15,193 bases of DNA from Thermoleophilia bacterium. GTDB lineage: Bacteria; Actinomycetota; Thermoleophilia; Gaiellales; SKUG01. Numbering within the stretch: the first letter of the stretch is position 1; every line of letters starts with the position of its first letter. The stretch lies in the NCBI GenBank assembly GCA_020438525.1, contig JAGQUL010000008.1, forward strand, positions 290 to 15,482. Direction: 5' to 3'. Positions 1 through 6,754 of this stretch are shown here, in pieces. A model generated the notes under the pieces. The model did not search any database. It saw only the letters and a program-made list of their open reading frames with translations, and was not told where the DNA came from. Made by a program: the position numbers and the translations under genes.

Positions 1-72
1 TTCGACGTTGCGGTGCAGGAAGGTGCAACCCACGTCCGGCTCGGCAGGATACTGTACGAACAGGTGGAATGA
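1..72 (+). CDS. yggS: C-terminal end of YggS-type PLP-binding protein (partial)
   Basis: The first 23 codons read in frame 1 and end at TGA 70-72. The peptide includes VAVQEGATHVRLGRILYEQ. This matches the C-terminal end of the YggS/PROSC family, where a segment of the type E(A/G)(A/S)THVR(L/V)GR closes the TIM-barrel fold that holds pyridoxal 5'-phosphate. The family has no proven catalytic reaction and acts in vitamin B6 and amino acid homeostasis. The gene begins upstream of the window. Its stop codon overlaps the Shine-Dalgarno sequence of sepF (GAGGGAAG), so the two are probably co-transcribed; yggS next to sepF is a common actinobacterial and firmicute arrangement. The identification rests on a short tail plus context. 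Confidence 0.8.
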   Translation, partial: FDVAVQEGATHVRLGRILYEQVE

Positions 73-81
73 GGGAAGCAC

Positions 82-603
82 ATGGGTGCACGCGACTACT
101 GGGATCGGATGCTCGTCTACTTCGGGATCGCCGAAGAGGCGTACGAAGAGGACGAGGGCTGGGACGACGACCAGCGCGCGTCGCGTGCGAGCCGGCGTGC
201 TGCGGCACGTGACGTGGCCGAAGGCGACGACGAAGCACCTGCCCGCGGCGGCTCCCGGCGAGCAGCGCCGGCGCGTCGGCCGGCGGCGTCGGCAGGCGCT
301 CGCACGCGCCAGCCGTCGCAGCATGTGGCGGGCGTCGGGGTGGTTCCGCCGCGAACGTTCAACGACGCGCAGCAGATCGCAGACCAGTTCAAGCGTGGCA
401 ATCCGGTGATCGTGAACCTGCAGGCGACCGATGCCGAGCTCGCCAAGCGAGTGATCGACTTCGCATCCGGGCTCACTTACGGGCTCGACGGCTCGATGGG
501 GCGCATCGCCGACAAGGTGTTCCTGCTCACGCCGCCCGACGTGGACGTGAGCGCCGAAGATCGCGCCGCGATGGCCGCCAGTGGCTTCTTCAACCAGAGC
601 TGA
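82..603 (+). CDS. sepF: Cell division protein SepF
   Basis: SepF anchors FtsZ filaments to the cytoplasmic membrane and helps shape the division ring. The 173-residue protein has the family layout. A short N-terminal amphipathic segment (about residues 5-16, YWDRMLVYFGIA) would bind membrane. A low-complexity acidic then Arg/Ala-rich linker covers about residues 20-88. The conserved SepF domain (DUF552) covers about residues 90-160, with RTFNDAQQIAD, a VIVNLQATD strand and the glycine-rich YGLDGSMGRIADKVFLLTP. The ATG at 82 is preceded by GAGGGAAG at good spacing and gives the expected membrane-binding N-terminus. It lies between yggS and proC, a typical position downstream of ftsZ. The linker is longer and more Arg-rich than in Bacillus SepF. 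Confidence 0.95.
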   Translation: MGARDYWDRMLVYFGIAEEAYEEDEGWDDDQRASRASRRAAARDVAEGDDEAPARGGSRRAAPARRPAASAGARTRQPSQHVAGVGVVPPRTFNDAQQIADQFKRGNPVIVNLQATDAELAKRVIDFASGLTYGLDGSMGRIADKVFLLTPPDVDVSAEDRAAMAASGFFNQS

Positions 604-626
604 CGCGCTGGGCGCACCGGGGGTTC

Positions 627-1487
627 GTGGACGTTTCCGCAGGCATGCGCGATGGGCAGAAGCAGCCCGTGGCTGACCTGCGAATCGGACTGATCGGCTC
701 GGGCAACATGGCATCGGCCATGGTGGCCGGATGGGTGCGTGCCGACCCGGCGATCGCCGGTCGGATCCACCTGACCGACCGCGGATCCGGTCGAGCGCGA
801 ACGCTCGCCAATGCGGTCGGGGGCGACCACGGCACGCCCGTGGTGCACGCCGACAACCGCGAGCTGGTCGCGGCCGTCGACCTGGTCGTGCTGTGCGTCA
901 AGCCGATCGACATCGAGGACGTGCTTCGCGAGGTCAGCGACATCGTCGACGCGAACACGGTCGTGGCATCCGTCGCGGCCGGCGTGCAGACCGCGACGAT
1001 GGAGAACCTGCTCGACGACGACGTACCTGTGCTGCGCCTGATGCCGAACGTTCCCGTGCGCGTGAACGCCGGGACGCTCGTGTATGCGATCGGGCGGGCG
1101 CCGAGCACGCTGATCGGTGGCGTGCTCGAGCTGTTCGCGATGCTCGGCACCTGCGTGGAGCTGCAGGAGCGCCTGTTCGACGCGGCGACTGCGGTGAGCG
1201 GCTCGGGTCCGGCGTTCTTCGGGCTGGTCGTTGAGGCGTTCGAAGATGCGTCGATCGTGGCGGGTCTCAGCGCGGAGATCGGTCGCGAGCTGGTGGTCAC
1301 GACGATGGTCGGCACCGCGGAGATGCTGGTCAGCGAAGGCATGAGCTGCGGCGACCTGCGGCGCATGGTCACGTCGCCCGGCGGCACGGCCGCAACAGGA
1401 TTGGCACAGATGGAGCGATCCGGCGTGCGAGGTGCGATCATCGACACCGTCGTGGCCGCGCGCGACCGGGCACGCGAGCTGGGCTGA
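627..1487 (+). CDS. proC: Pyrroline-5-carboxylate reductase
   Basis: This is the cytosolic enzyme that reduces 1-pyrroline-5-carboxylate to L-proline with NAD(P)H, the last step of proline synthesis. The N-terminal Rossmann fold has the dinucleotide motif GLIGSGNMA (about residues 21-29), followed by VLCVKP (88-93) and RLMPNVP (137-143). The C-terminal helical dimerisation domain holds the family signature VSGSGPAFFGL and the SPGGTAATGL loop near residue 250. The full reading frame from GTG 627 is 286 residues. An in-frame GTG at 669 gives MADLRIGLIGSGNM and about 272 residues, closer to the usual P5CR length, and an ATG at 645 is also possible, so the start is unsettled. proC between sepF and yggT is a recurrent neighbourhood. 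Confidence 0.94.
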   Translation: MDVSAGMRDGQKQPVADLRIGLIGSGNMASAMVAGWVRADPAIAGRIHLTDRGSGRARTLANAVGGDHGTPVVHADNRELVAAVDLVVLCVKPIDIEDVLREVSDIVDANTVVASVAAGVQTATMENLLDDDVPVLRLMPNVPVRVNAGTLVYAIGRAPSTLIGGVLELFAMLGTCVELQERLFDAATAVSGSGPAFFGLVVEAFEDASIVAGLSAEIGRELVVTTMVGTAEMLVSEGMSCGDLRRMVTSPGGTAATGLAQMERSGVRGAIIDTVVAARDRARELG

Positions 1488-1514
1488 GTACGAGAGCGAG
1501 AGGAACCCACACCC

Positions 1515-1814
1515 ATGGACGCGATCATCAACTTCCTGTCGATCTTCCTGCAGATCTACGTGTTCTGCGTGCTTGGCTGGGTGATCCTGTCGTGGCTTCC
1601 GATGCTCTCGCCACAGCTCGGCTACAACGATACGGTGATCCAGATCCGGCGGTTCCTCGACAGCGTGGTGCTGCCGTGGGTGCGCCTGTTCCGATTCATT
1701 CCGCCCATGCGGGTAGGCGGCGCGATGCTCGACCTCTCGGCGCTCGTCGCGATCCTGGTGCTGCAGATCGGCGGGCAGCTCGTGCTGAGCATCCTCGCCA
1801 GCGCCGTCGGCTGA
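1515..1814 (+). CDS. yggT: YggT family membrane protein
   Basis: This is a 99-residue integral membrane protein of the YggT (CCB3/YlmG) family. Two hydrophobic segments (about residues 2-25 and 70-95) flank a polar middle with the family motif IPPMRVGGAMLDLSALV. The biochemical role is not established; homologues are linked to membrane organisation, division and nucleoid distribution, and the chloroplast relative helps cytochrome b6 maturation. The ATG at 1515 has AGAGG about nine bases upstream. It sits in the sepF-proC-yggT-divIVA row, which supports a division or envelope role. A gap of 167 bases with a strong inverted repeat separates it from divIVA, so this may be the end of the upstream transcript. 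Confidence 0.9.
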   Translation: MDAIINFLSIFLQIYVFCVLGWVILSWLPMLSPQLGYNDTVIQIRRFLDSVVLPWVRLFRFIPPMRVGGAMLDLSALVAILVLQIGGQLVLSILASAVG

Positions 1815-1845
1815 CCACGGCCGGGTGCAGTGGCGCGGCCGTTGG

Positions 1846-1892
1846 GAGTTTCGCATGTGATGGTCGGATTCCGACCCTGTGATGCGAAACTC
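1846..1892. other. Two-part inverted repeat (stem-loop or operator) between yggT and divIVA
   Basis: GAGTTTCGCAT (1846-1856) and ATGCGAAACTC (1882-1892) are perfect 11-base inverted repeats. Inside them a second repeat, GGTCGG (1862-1867) and CCGACC (1871-1876), closes a 3-base loop. A 5-by-5 unpaired internal segment (1857-1861 and 1877-1881) separates the stems. TGTGATG also occurs twice in direct orientation (1856-1862 and 1878-1884), giving mixed symmetry. No T-run follows, so it is not a textbook intrinsic terminator. It could end the yggT transcript with other factors, act as an operator or leader structure for divIVA, or be a copy of a dispersed palindromic element. The symmetry is seen directly; the role is unknown. 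Confidence 0.6.
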
Positions 1893-1981
1893 GGTCGGGG
1901 GTGGGCGGCGCGGCCGGGCGCGGCTGCATCCGCCCGTGCATTCATGCTCCACGGTGGACACGAGACCGTCAGGAGCAGTCC

Positions 1982-2875
1982 ATGACACTTTCACCGTTCG
2001 AGGTCGAGCGCCGCGAGTTCGGCTCCGCGCCGATGGGGTACCGAAAGCGCGACGTCGACCAGTTCATCGACGAGGTGCACCGATCGCTGCGTGAGCTGTG
2101 GGAAGAGCGCAGCGACGGACGCGAGGAGAACGAGCGCCTCAAGGAGCGACTTGCGCGGTTCGAACAGCTCGAGGAGCAGCTCAAGAACACGCTGCTGCTC
2201 GCGCAGGACAGTGCCGAGAAGGCACACGAGCAGGCACGCCGCGAGAGTGAGCTGATGCTTCGCGAGGCCGGTCAGAAGTCGCGCGACATCGTGCACGCAG
2301 CGCACGAGGAGAAGCAGCGCCTCGAGATGGTGCTGCGCGACCTGCACGGTGCGGAGCAGGAAGCTCGCCAGCGCCTTCGCGCGCTCAGCGGGGCGATCCT
2401 CAGCCACCTCGACGACACCGAGCAGCTCGTCGCGGAGAGCACCGGGAACTTCCGAGCGATCGTGTCGGCGCATCCGGAGGCCACCGAACTGCGCAGCTCG
2501 AACCTCGAGACGATGGCCGAGCACGCCGAGCGCGCCGCAGTCCTCGCCGAAGCCGAGGCCGCTGCGGCCGAGCTGCGCGCCGCTGCCACCGCGGCGACCG
2601 CTGCCGAGGCACTCGAGCACGCCGTCGAGGCACAGGACCACGCCGATGTCGCCACGCGGATCGCACTGACGCCCACGGCCGCGGCAGAAGCGGTGGAGCG
2701 CGTGGAGCATGCCGGCCGCCCTGCGCGGCTTCGCCCGACCGACACCGCTACTCCATCGGGCTCCGTCACCTCGCAGGGCGATACCGCCGACGCGTTCTTC
2801 GACGCACCACCGAGCTTCGACCCCTCCGACGTTGCGCCCCGCGAGCGTTCGAAGGACCCGATCGACGCAGGATAG
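1982..2875 (+). CDS. divIVA: DivIVA domain cell division / polar growth protein
   Basis: DivIVA is a coiled-coil scaffold that gathers at negatively curved membrane (poles and septa) and recruits division or wall-synthesis proteins; in Actinobacteria the relative is Wag31. The 297-residue protein opens with MTLSPFEVERREF and MGYRKRDVDQFIDEV (about residues 18-32), the membrane-binding DivIVA domain. A long charged coiled coil follows from about residue 33 to 135. The rest is Ala/Glu-rich, then a disordered Pro/Ser/Asp tail from about 245. The ATG at 1982 is chosen because AGGAG lies six bases upstream and the peptide then starts at the conserved domain; a longer frame from 1901 adds unrelated sequence. 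An 11-base dyad TCCACGGTGGA (1948-1958) lies just before the ribosome site. The tail is longer than in Bacillus DivIVA. Confidence 0.92.
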   Translation: MTLSPFEVERREFGSAPMGYRKRDVDQFIDEVHRSLRELWEERSDGREENERLKERLARFEQLEEQLKNTLLLAQDSAEKAHEQARRESELMLREAGQKSRDIVHAAHEEKQRLEMVLRDLHGAEQEARQRLRALSGAILSHLDDTEQLVAESTGNFRAIVSAHPEATELRSSNLETMAEHAERAAVLAEAEAAAAELRAAATAATAAEALEHAVEAQDHADVATRIALTPTAAAEAVERVEHAGRPARLRPTDTATPSGSVTSQGDTADAFFDAPPSFDPSDVAPRERSKDPIDAG

Positions 2876-2880
2876 GTGGC

Positions 2881-3198
2881 ATGACCGCCGCCGCCGGATC
2901 CAGCGACGGGCGCGACCAGCGACCCGTCGCCCGGATCCGACTGCGCGTAGCGCCAGGCGCCAACCGGTCCCGGATCGTCGGGCGGCACGGCGACGGGTGG
3001 AAGGTCCGTGTCGATGCCGCGCCGGAGCGTGGTCGTGCGAACGACCGGCTCTGCACGCTGATCGCGTCGATCGCCGGCGTGCGTTCCGGCGACGTACAGG
3101 TCGTTTCGGGGGCATCGGGTCGGGACAAACTGGTTTCCGTGCACGGAATCGAGCTTGATGCGCTTTCGCGCATGCTCGACGCGGCAAGCGGGAAATGA
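2881..3198 (+). CDS. DUF167 (YggU) family protein
   Basis: This is a 105-residue protein of the DUF167/YggU family, a small alpha/beta fold of unknown function conserved across bacteria and eukaryotes. Visible family features are IRLRVAPGANRSRIVG (a strand and the conserved PGA..S.I turn), WKVRVDAAPERGRAND (the AAPE.GRAN motif) and VQVVSGASGRDKLVSV (the SG..SR.K.V strand). The ATG at 2881 starts five bases after the divIVA stop, with AGGA at 2869-2872 upstream, so it is in the same transcript. The first 15 or so residues are a variable polar extension. YggU homologues often sit next to yggT in other bacteria; here they flank divIVA. Confidence 0.88.
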   Translation: MTAAAGSSDGRDQRPVARIRLRVAPGANRSRIVGRHGDGWKVRVDAAPERGRANDRLCTLIASIAGVRSGDVQVVSGASGRDKLVSVHGIELDALSRMLDAASGK

Positions 3199-3255
3199 CA
3201 GCATGTGGGTCCCCGTTCCATCACGGGCAGACCTGATCGACAGGAGCAGACACGA

Positions 3256-3615
3256 ATGTCCCTCACGACCCAGCAGACCGACGAACTCCGCGACCAGCTC
3301 CGCAGCGAGCGACGACGCATCCTCGGCAACATCGAGGCACTCCACGCCGAGTTCGGCGAGACCATGTCTGAGGAGTCCGAGGAGCACGGCCTCGAGTCGC
3401 ACCTCGCCGATCAGGGAACGATCACGTTCCTGCGCGAGCGCGACCTGTCGATCGAGGAGCACGAGGAGCACCTCCTCGCGGAGATCGATGCCGCGCTCAA
3501 GCGCATGGAGGACGGCACCTACGGCGTCTGCGAGGTCGACGGCACGCCGATCGAGTTCGAGCGGCTGCAGGCGCTGCCGTGGGCGCGAACGCACCTCAAG
3601 CACGCCACGACCTGA
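3256..3615 (+). CDS. TraR/DksA-family protein with substituted zinc-finger ligands
   Basis: The 119-residue protein has the DksA/TraR layout. A helical coiled-coil hairpin with acidic residues (about 5-85) is followed by the C-terminal signature MEDGTYGVCEVDGTPIEFER and LQALPWAR. DksA relatives enter the RNA polymerase secondary channel and alter initiation, often with ppGpp. The canonical finger is C-x2-C-x17-C-x2-C. Here the same positions are Cys92, Asp95, His113 and His116 with exact spacing, so only one cysteine remains but all four residues could bind metal. The ATG at 3256 is chosen over GTG 3205 because AGGAG (3242-3246) precedes it at nine bases. It lies 11 bases before lspA, a frequent arrangement. 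Whether it acts on RNA polymerase cannot be told from sequence. Confidence 0.88.
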   Translation: MSLTTQQTDELRDQLRSERRRILGNIEALHAEFGETMSEESEEHGLESHLADQGTITFLRERDLSIEEHEEHLLAEIDAALKRMEDGTYGVCEVDGTPIEFERLQALPWARTHLKHATT

Positions 3616-3626
3616 CCCGTTCCAGC

Positions 3627-4112
3627 GTGGTCGGTCGAATCCTCTTCGTGGTGGTGGCGGTCGCCGCCTTCGCGATCGACCGCGTGCTGAAGCTGGTCGT
3701 CCAGGACCAGCTCGACGTCGGCGAGTACCGTCAGGTGCTCGGCGACCTGCTGCAGCTGCACCACGTGCAGAATCCGGGAATCGCATTCGGGTGGCTGTCG
3801 GGCGCCGGCGGGCTCGTGGTGGTGGGATCGCTCGTCGTGGGCGTGCTGCTGTTCACGTTCATGCTCCGCGTCGATCCCGATGACCTGCTCACCGTGATCG
3901 GAGGCGCACTGATCACCGGGGGCGCACTCGGCAACCTCGTCGATCGCGTCCAGCACTCGTACGTCACCGACTACCTGCAGCTGCCGAACTTCCCGACCTT
4001 CAACTTCGCCGACGCGTGCATCACCGTCGGCGTGATCATGGTGCTTCTGGCACAGCTGCTCGCGATCCTGCACGAGCGACGGGCCGCCGCGACCCCGGAC
4101 GATGGCGAATGA
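3627..4112 (+). CDS. lspA: Lipoprotein signal peptidase (signal peptidase II)
   Basis: LspA is the membrane aspartyl protease that removes the signal peptide from diacylglyceryl-modified prolipoproteins. The 161-residue protein has four hydrophobic segments and the family motifs: QNPGIAFGW (about 48-56), GALGNLVDRV with catalytic Asp106, and FNFADACITVGV with catalytic Asp129. The start is taken as GTG 3627, 11 bases after the preceding stop, because it begins directly before the first membrane segment. A GTG at 3579 would overlap the TraR gene by 37 bases and add 16 non-conserved residues. No strong ribosome site is visible, so translation may be coupled to the gene before. Its TGA overlaps the next ATG. 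One lipoprotein substrate is encoded in this window (11659-12162). Confidence 0.93.
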   Translation: MVGRILFVVVAVAAFAIDRVLKLVVQDQLDVGEYRQVLGDLLQLHHVQNPGIAFGWLSGAGGLVVVGSLVVGVLLFTFMLRVDPDDLLTVIGGALITGGALGNLVDRVQHSYVTDYLQLPNFPTFNFADACITVGVIMVLLAQLLAILHERRAAATPDDGE

Positions 4113-5035
4113 AGATCGTCGTCGACGAGGACTTTGCCGGCCAGCGCATCGACAAGTTCCTGGCACGCATCGACAGGATCGGCTCGCGCGCCCGCGCCGA
4201 GAAGCTGCTCGAGGCCGGCCTCGTCACCATCGACGATCGCGTCGCGATCAAGAGCAACCGCGTCCAGGTCGGATACGTGATCACCGTGCCCGACGAGGAG
4301 CTCGCCGAGCCAGCGCCTCGCACGTTCGAGGGAACGTCCCCCGTCCCGGTGATCTTCGAGGACGACGACGTGCTCGTCGTGGACAAGCCGGCCGGCCTCG
4401 TGGTGCACCCGGCTCCCGGCCACCGCGATCCGACGCTCGTGGAACTGCTCGCCAGCGGAGGCGTGCAGCTTGCGGAGAACGACGATCCGGCGATGTACCG
4501 TCCGGGCGTGGTGCACCGACTCGACAAGGACACCTCGGGCGTGATGGTGCTCGCCAAGAACCACCGTGCGCAGCGTGAGCTGCAGCGCGCGATGCGCGAG
4601 CGAACCGCGTCGCGCGAGTACCTCGCGCTCGTGCACGGAACCGTGCCGAGCCGCGCCGGACGGATCGAGGCACCGATCGGTCGTGACGCCCGCGACGCGT
4701 CGCGCCGCTCGATCGACACGGATTTTCCACAGGAGGCGATCTCGCACTTCGTGGTGCAGGAGCTGCTGCCGACCACCACGCTGCTGCGGCTCAAGCTCGA
4801 GACCGGGCGCACCCACCAGATCCGCGTGCACCTCGAGGCGATCGGACATCCCGTGGTTGCTGATCCCACCTATGGAACGTCCCCGGAGTTCGGGCTCGAT
4901 CGCCAGTTCCTGCACGCGGCGCGGCTCACGTTCCCGCACCCGCGAACCGGGGAGCCCGTCGAGGTGGCCTCGCCGCTCCCGGAGGACCTGCAGGAAGCAC
5001 TCGCACTCGCGCGTCGCGAGCCGGTCCCGGTCTGA
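4109..5035 (+). CDS. rluD: RluA/RluD-family rRNA pseudouridine synthase
   Basis: This enzyme converts uridine to pseudouridine in RNA; RluD itself modifies helix 69 of 23S rRNA. The 308-residue protein starts with an S4-type RNA-binding domain (residues 1-70: FAGQRIDKFLAR, ARAEKLLEAGLVTIDD). The catalytic domain follows, with the signature HRLDKDTSGVMVLAK and catalytic Asp139. Further blocks are TASREYLALVHG and LKLETGRTHQIRVHLEAIGHP near the C-terminus. ATG 4109 overlaps the lspA stop as ATGA, implying translational coupling; lspA-rluD is a very common pair. A longer frame from 4016 only reads back into lspA. The exact target (RluA, RluC or RluD type) is inferred from the S4 domain and neighbourhood. 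Confidence 0.92.
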   Translation: MKIVVDEDFAGQRIDKFLARIDRIGSRARAEKLLEAGLVTIDDRVAIKSNRVQVGYVITVPDEELAEPAPRTFEGTSPVPVIFEDDDVLVVDKPAGLVVHPAPGHRDPTLVELLASGGVQLAENDDPAMYRPGVVHRLDKDTSGVMVLAKNHRAQRELQRAMRERTASREYLALVHGTVPSRAGRIEAPIGRDARDASRRSIDTDFPQEAISHFVVQELLPTTTLLRLKLETGRTHQIRVHLEAIGHPVVADPTYGTSPEFGLDRQFLHAARLTFPHPRTGEPVEVASPLPEDLQEALALARREPVPV

Positions 5036-5074
5036 ATTCCAGCGTCCGGGCGGCTCCGGCTTCCCGAGCGGCCA

Positions 5075-5090
5075 CGGTGGGCCACCACCG
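5075..5090. terminator. Weak GC hairpin after rluD, possible transcript end
   Basis: CGGTGG (5075-5080) and CCACCG (5085-5090) are a perfect 6-base inverted repeat with a 4-base loop, 40 bases after the rluD stop. No T-run follows and the stem is short, so termination is only a suggestion. The rest of the 5036-5137 gap shows a GGGGGA stretch that could serve as ribosome site for the M16 peptidase and no clear promoter. Confidence 0.2.
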
Positions 5091-5137
5091 CGGCGAGCGG
5101 TTGAGCATGACCGTTCGAGCGGGGGACGATCACCACC

Positions 5138-6655
5138 ATGATGACCTCGCTTGCCGCCCAGCCTCCCGTGACCGCCGCCACCCCGAAGTTCGGCGGTGGA
5201 TCGACCATCCCGACCTCGTCGCATGGCGACGCGGCCGCCAAGGCGGCCACCGACCTCGTCGGTGGCAGGCAAGGCGAGCTCTCCAGCGAGACGCTCCCCA
5301 ACGGCGTCCGCATCATCGTTGCCGATCGTCCCGGCGCAGCGAGCACCAAGATCCAGGTCGGCATCGGCGCCGGCAGCATGCAGGATCCGCAGGGCAAGCT
5401 CGGACAGGCACACCTGCTCGAACACCTCGCGTTCGAGGGCTCGCCCAGCCACACCGGTGCGCAGCAGGAGAAGCTGCGATCGGACATGGGCGGCATCTGG
5501 AACGCCTACACCAACCAGGAGTCGATCGTCTACTACGGCGTGGTTCCGAACAAGGACGCCACGGCCGGCGCATCGCTGCTGACCGACATGTTCCAGCACC
5601 CCAACCTGCGCAAGGACGCGCTCGAGCAGGAGCGCGCCGCGGTCAAGAACGAGATCGTCTACCGCCGCCCGTACGGCATCGACCAGTGGGAGGCGTTCAA
5701 CACGCTCGTGTACGGCGCCGACTCGCGTGCCAACAACATCATCGGTACCGAGCAGAGCATCAACGCGATCACGCCGAAGGACCTCAAGGCCTACCACGAC
5801 AACTACTTCACCGGGCGCAACACGGTCGTGCTCGTGGAGGGCGACAAGCGCCACCTTCCGCTCGACACGATCCGCACCGAGCTCGGCAAGCTGCCTGCCG
5901 GCGGCCGCGTCGACAACTCGGGCGAGACGCTCACCATCGACAAGGGCAAGGCGATCCAGGTCGTCCCCGGCACCGACACGAACTCCGTCGAGCTCGCCGT
6001 GGCGCTGCCGATCTCGAAGGACGTCTTCGACGGCATCGATCCCACGAAGCGTCGCCTGGTCGCCAACTCGATCACCGAGGTGCTCAACCAGCGCATGCGC
6101 CGCAACCACGACCTCACCTACGGCGCGTTTGCCTCGTTCTCCCAGGACGACGCGTCCGACGGTGCGCTGCTCGTGCTCGAGACCACGGTCGCTCCCGACG
6201 CGGTCCGCGCTGCGACCCGCGACATGTTCGCGATCGCCAAGGACGCACGTGACGGGTTCGGACCCAAGACGCTCACCGAGCACAAGAAGGCGATGATCTC
6301 GCGCATGCAGCAGCGCGAGCCCGACACCGAGGTCGCACGGCCGCAGGTCGGTGACGTGGCAGAGATGGCGTTCCAGACCGCACTGCGAGCGCCTGGCGTC
6401 GAGCTCGGCTCGCTCGAGCCGGTCGCGCCGAAGTCGGCCCGGGCCCAGAAGGCCGCCTTCACCAAGGAGCTCAACCAGCTGCGCGCGGTGACCGGCAAGC
6501 AGTTCGCCGACGCGGCGAGCGCGCTCATCGACTTCGACGACGCCAAGGTGCTCGTCGTGGGCGACGCGACCGCCGCCGACGTGAAGGGCGGCATGCGCGA
6601 CGCCGGGATCGACACCAAGGGCCTCAAGGTCCTCGATCCGCTCGTTCGCCGCTGA
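5138..6655 (+). CDS. M16-family zinc metallopeptidase
   Basis: This is a 505-residue insulinase/pitrilysin-family peptidase. The inverted zinc motif HxxEH is present as His92-Leu-Leu-Glu95-His96 in AHLLEHLAFEG, and the third ligand is probably Glu172 in AVKNEIVYR, close to the usual spacing of 76 residues. The N-terminal M16 domain is about residues 50-220 (LPNGVRIIVADRPGA opens it) and the inactive C-terminal M16 domain about 230-430. The first 48 residues are Ala/Pro/Gly/Thr-rich with no hydrophobic core, so there is no signal peptide and the enzyme should be cytoplasmic unless exported another way. GGGGGA lies about ten bases before ATG 5138. It follows rluD after 102 bases, not an obvious operon partner. 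Substrate unknown; M16B processing peptidases are the nearest class. Confidence 0.88.
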   Translation: MMTSLAAQPPVTAATPKFGGGSTIPTSSHGDAAAKAATDLVGGRQGELSSETLPNGVRIIVADRPGAASTKIQVGIGAGSMQDPQGKLGQAHLLEHLAFEGSPSHTGAQQEKLRSDMGGIWNAYTNQESIVYYGVVPNKDATAGASLLTDMFQHPNLRKDALEQERAAVKNEIVYRRPYGIDQWEAFNTLVYGADSRANNIIGTEQSINAITPKDLKAYHDNYFTGRNTVVLVEGDKRHLPLDTIRTELGKLPAGGRVDNSGETLTIDKGKAIQVVPGTDTNSVELAVALPISKDVFDGIDPTKRRLVANSITEVLNQRMRRNHDLTYGAFASFSQDDASDGALLVLETTVAPDAVRAATRDMFAIAKDARDGFGPKTLTEHKKAMISRMQQREPDTEVARPQVGDVAEMAFQTALRAPGVELGSLEPVAPKSARAQKAAFTKELNQLRAVTGKQFADAASALIDFDDAKVLVVGDATAADVKGGMRDAGIDTKGLKVLDPLVRR

Positions 6656-6683
6656 GCATCCACGCAACACGGGTGACCGTTCT

Positions 6684-6697
6684 ACCGACAATTCGGT
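6684..6697. other. Short dyad after the M16 peptidase gene
   Basis: ACCGA (6684-6688) and TCGGT (6693-6697) are a 5-base inverted repeat around the AT-rich loop CAAT, 28 bases after the peptidase stop. It could be a small operator or a weak hairpin. The remaining bases between 6656 and 6754 show nothing else that I can support. Confidence 0.15.
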
Positions 6698-6754
6698 GAG
6701 GGTTCGTGCGCGCAGGGGACGGCGCATGCGAACGTGTGCCGGACGGGACGGTCC

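Noticed and set aside
477..1994. Long minus-strand frame (505 codons) opposite sepF, proC and yggT.
   Set aside because: It shadows three confidently assigned genes, is His/Arg/Asp-rich, and shows no recognisable motif.
2545..2660. Ala/Glu-rich repetitive stretch within divIVA as a possible DNA repeat.
   Set aside because: It is amino-acid composition bias of a coiled-coil tail; no regular DNA repeat unit is seen.
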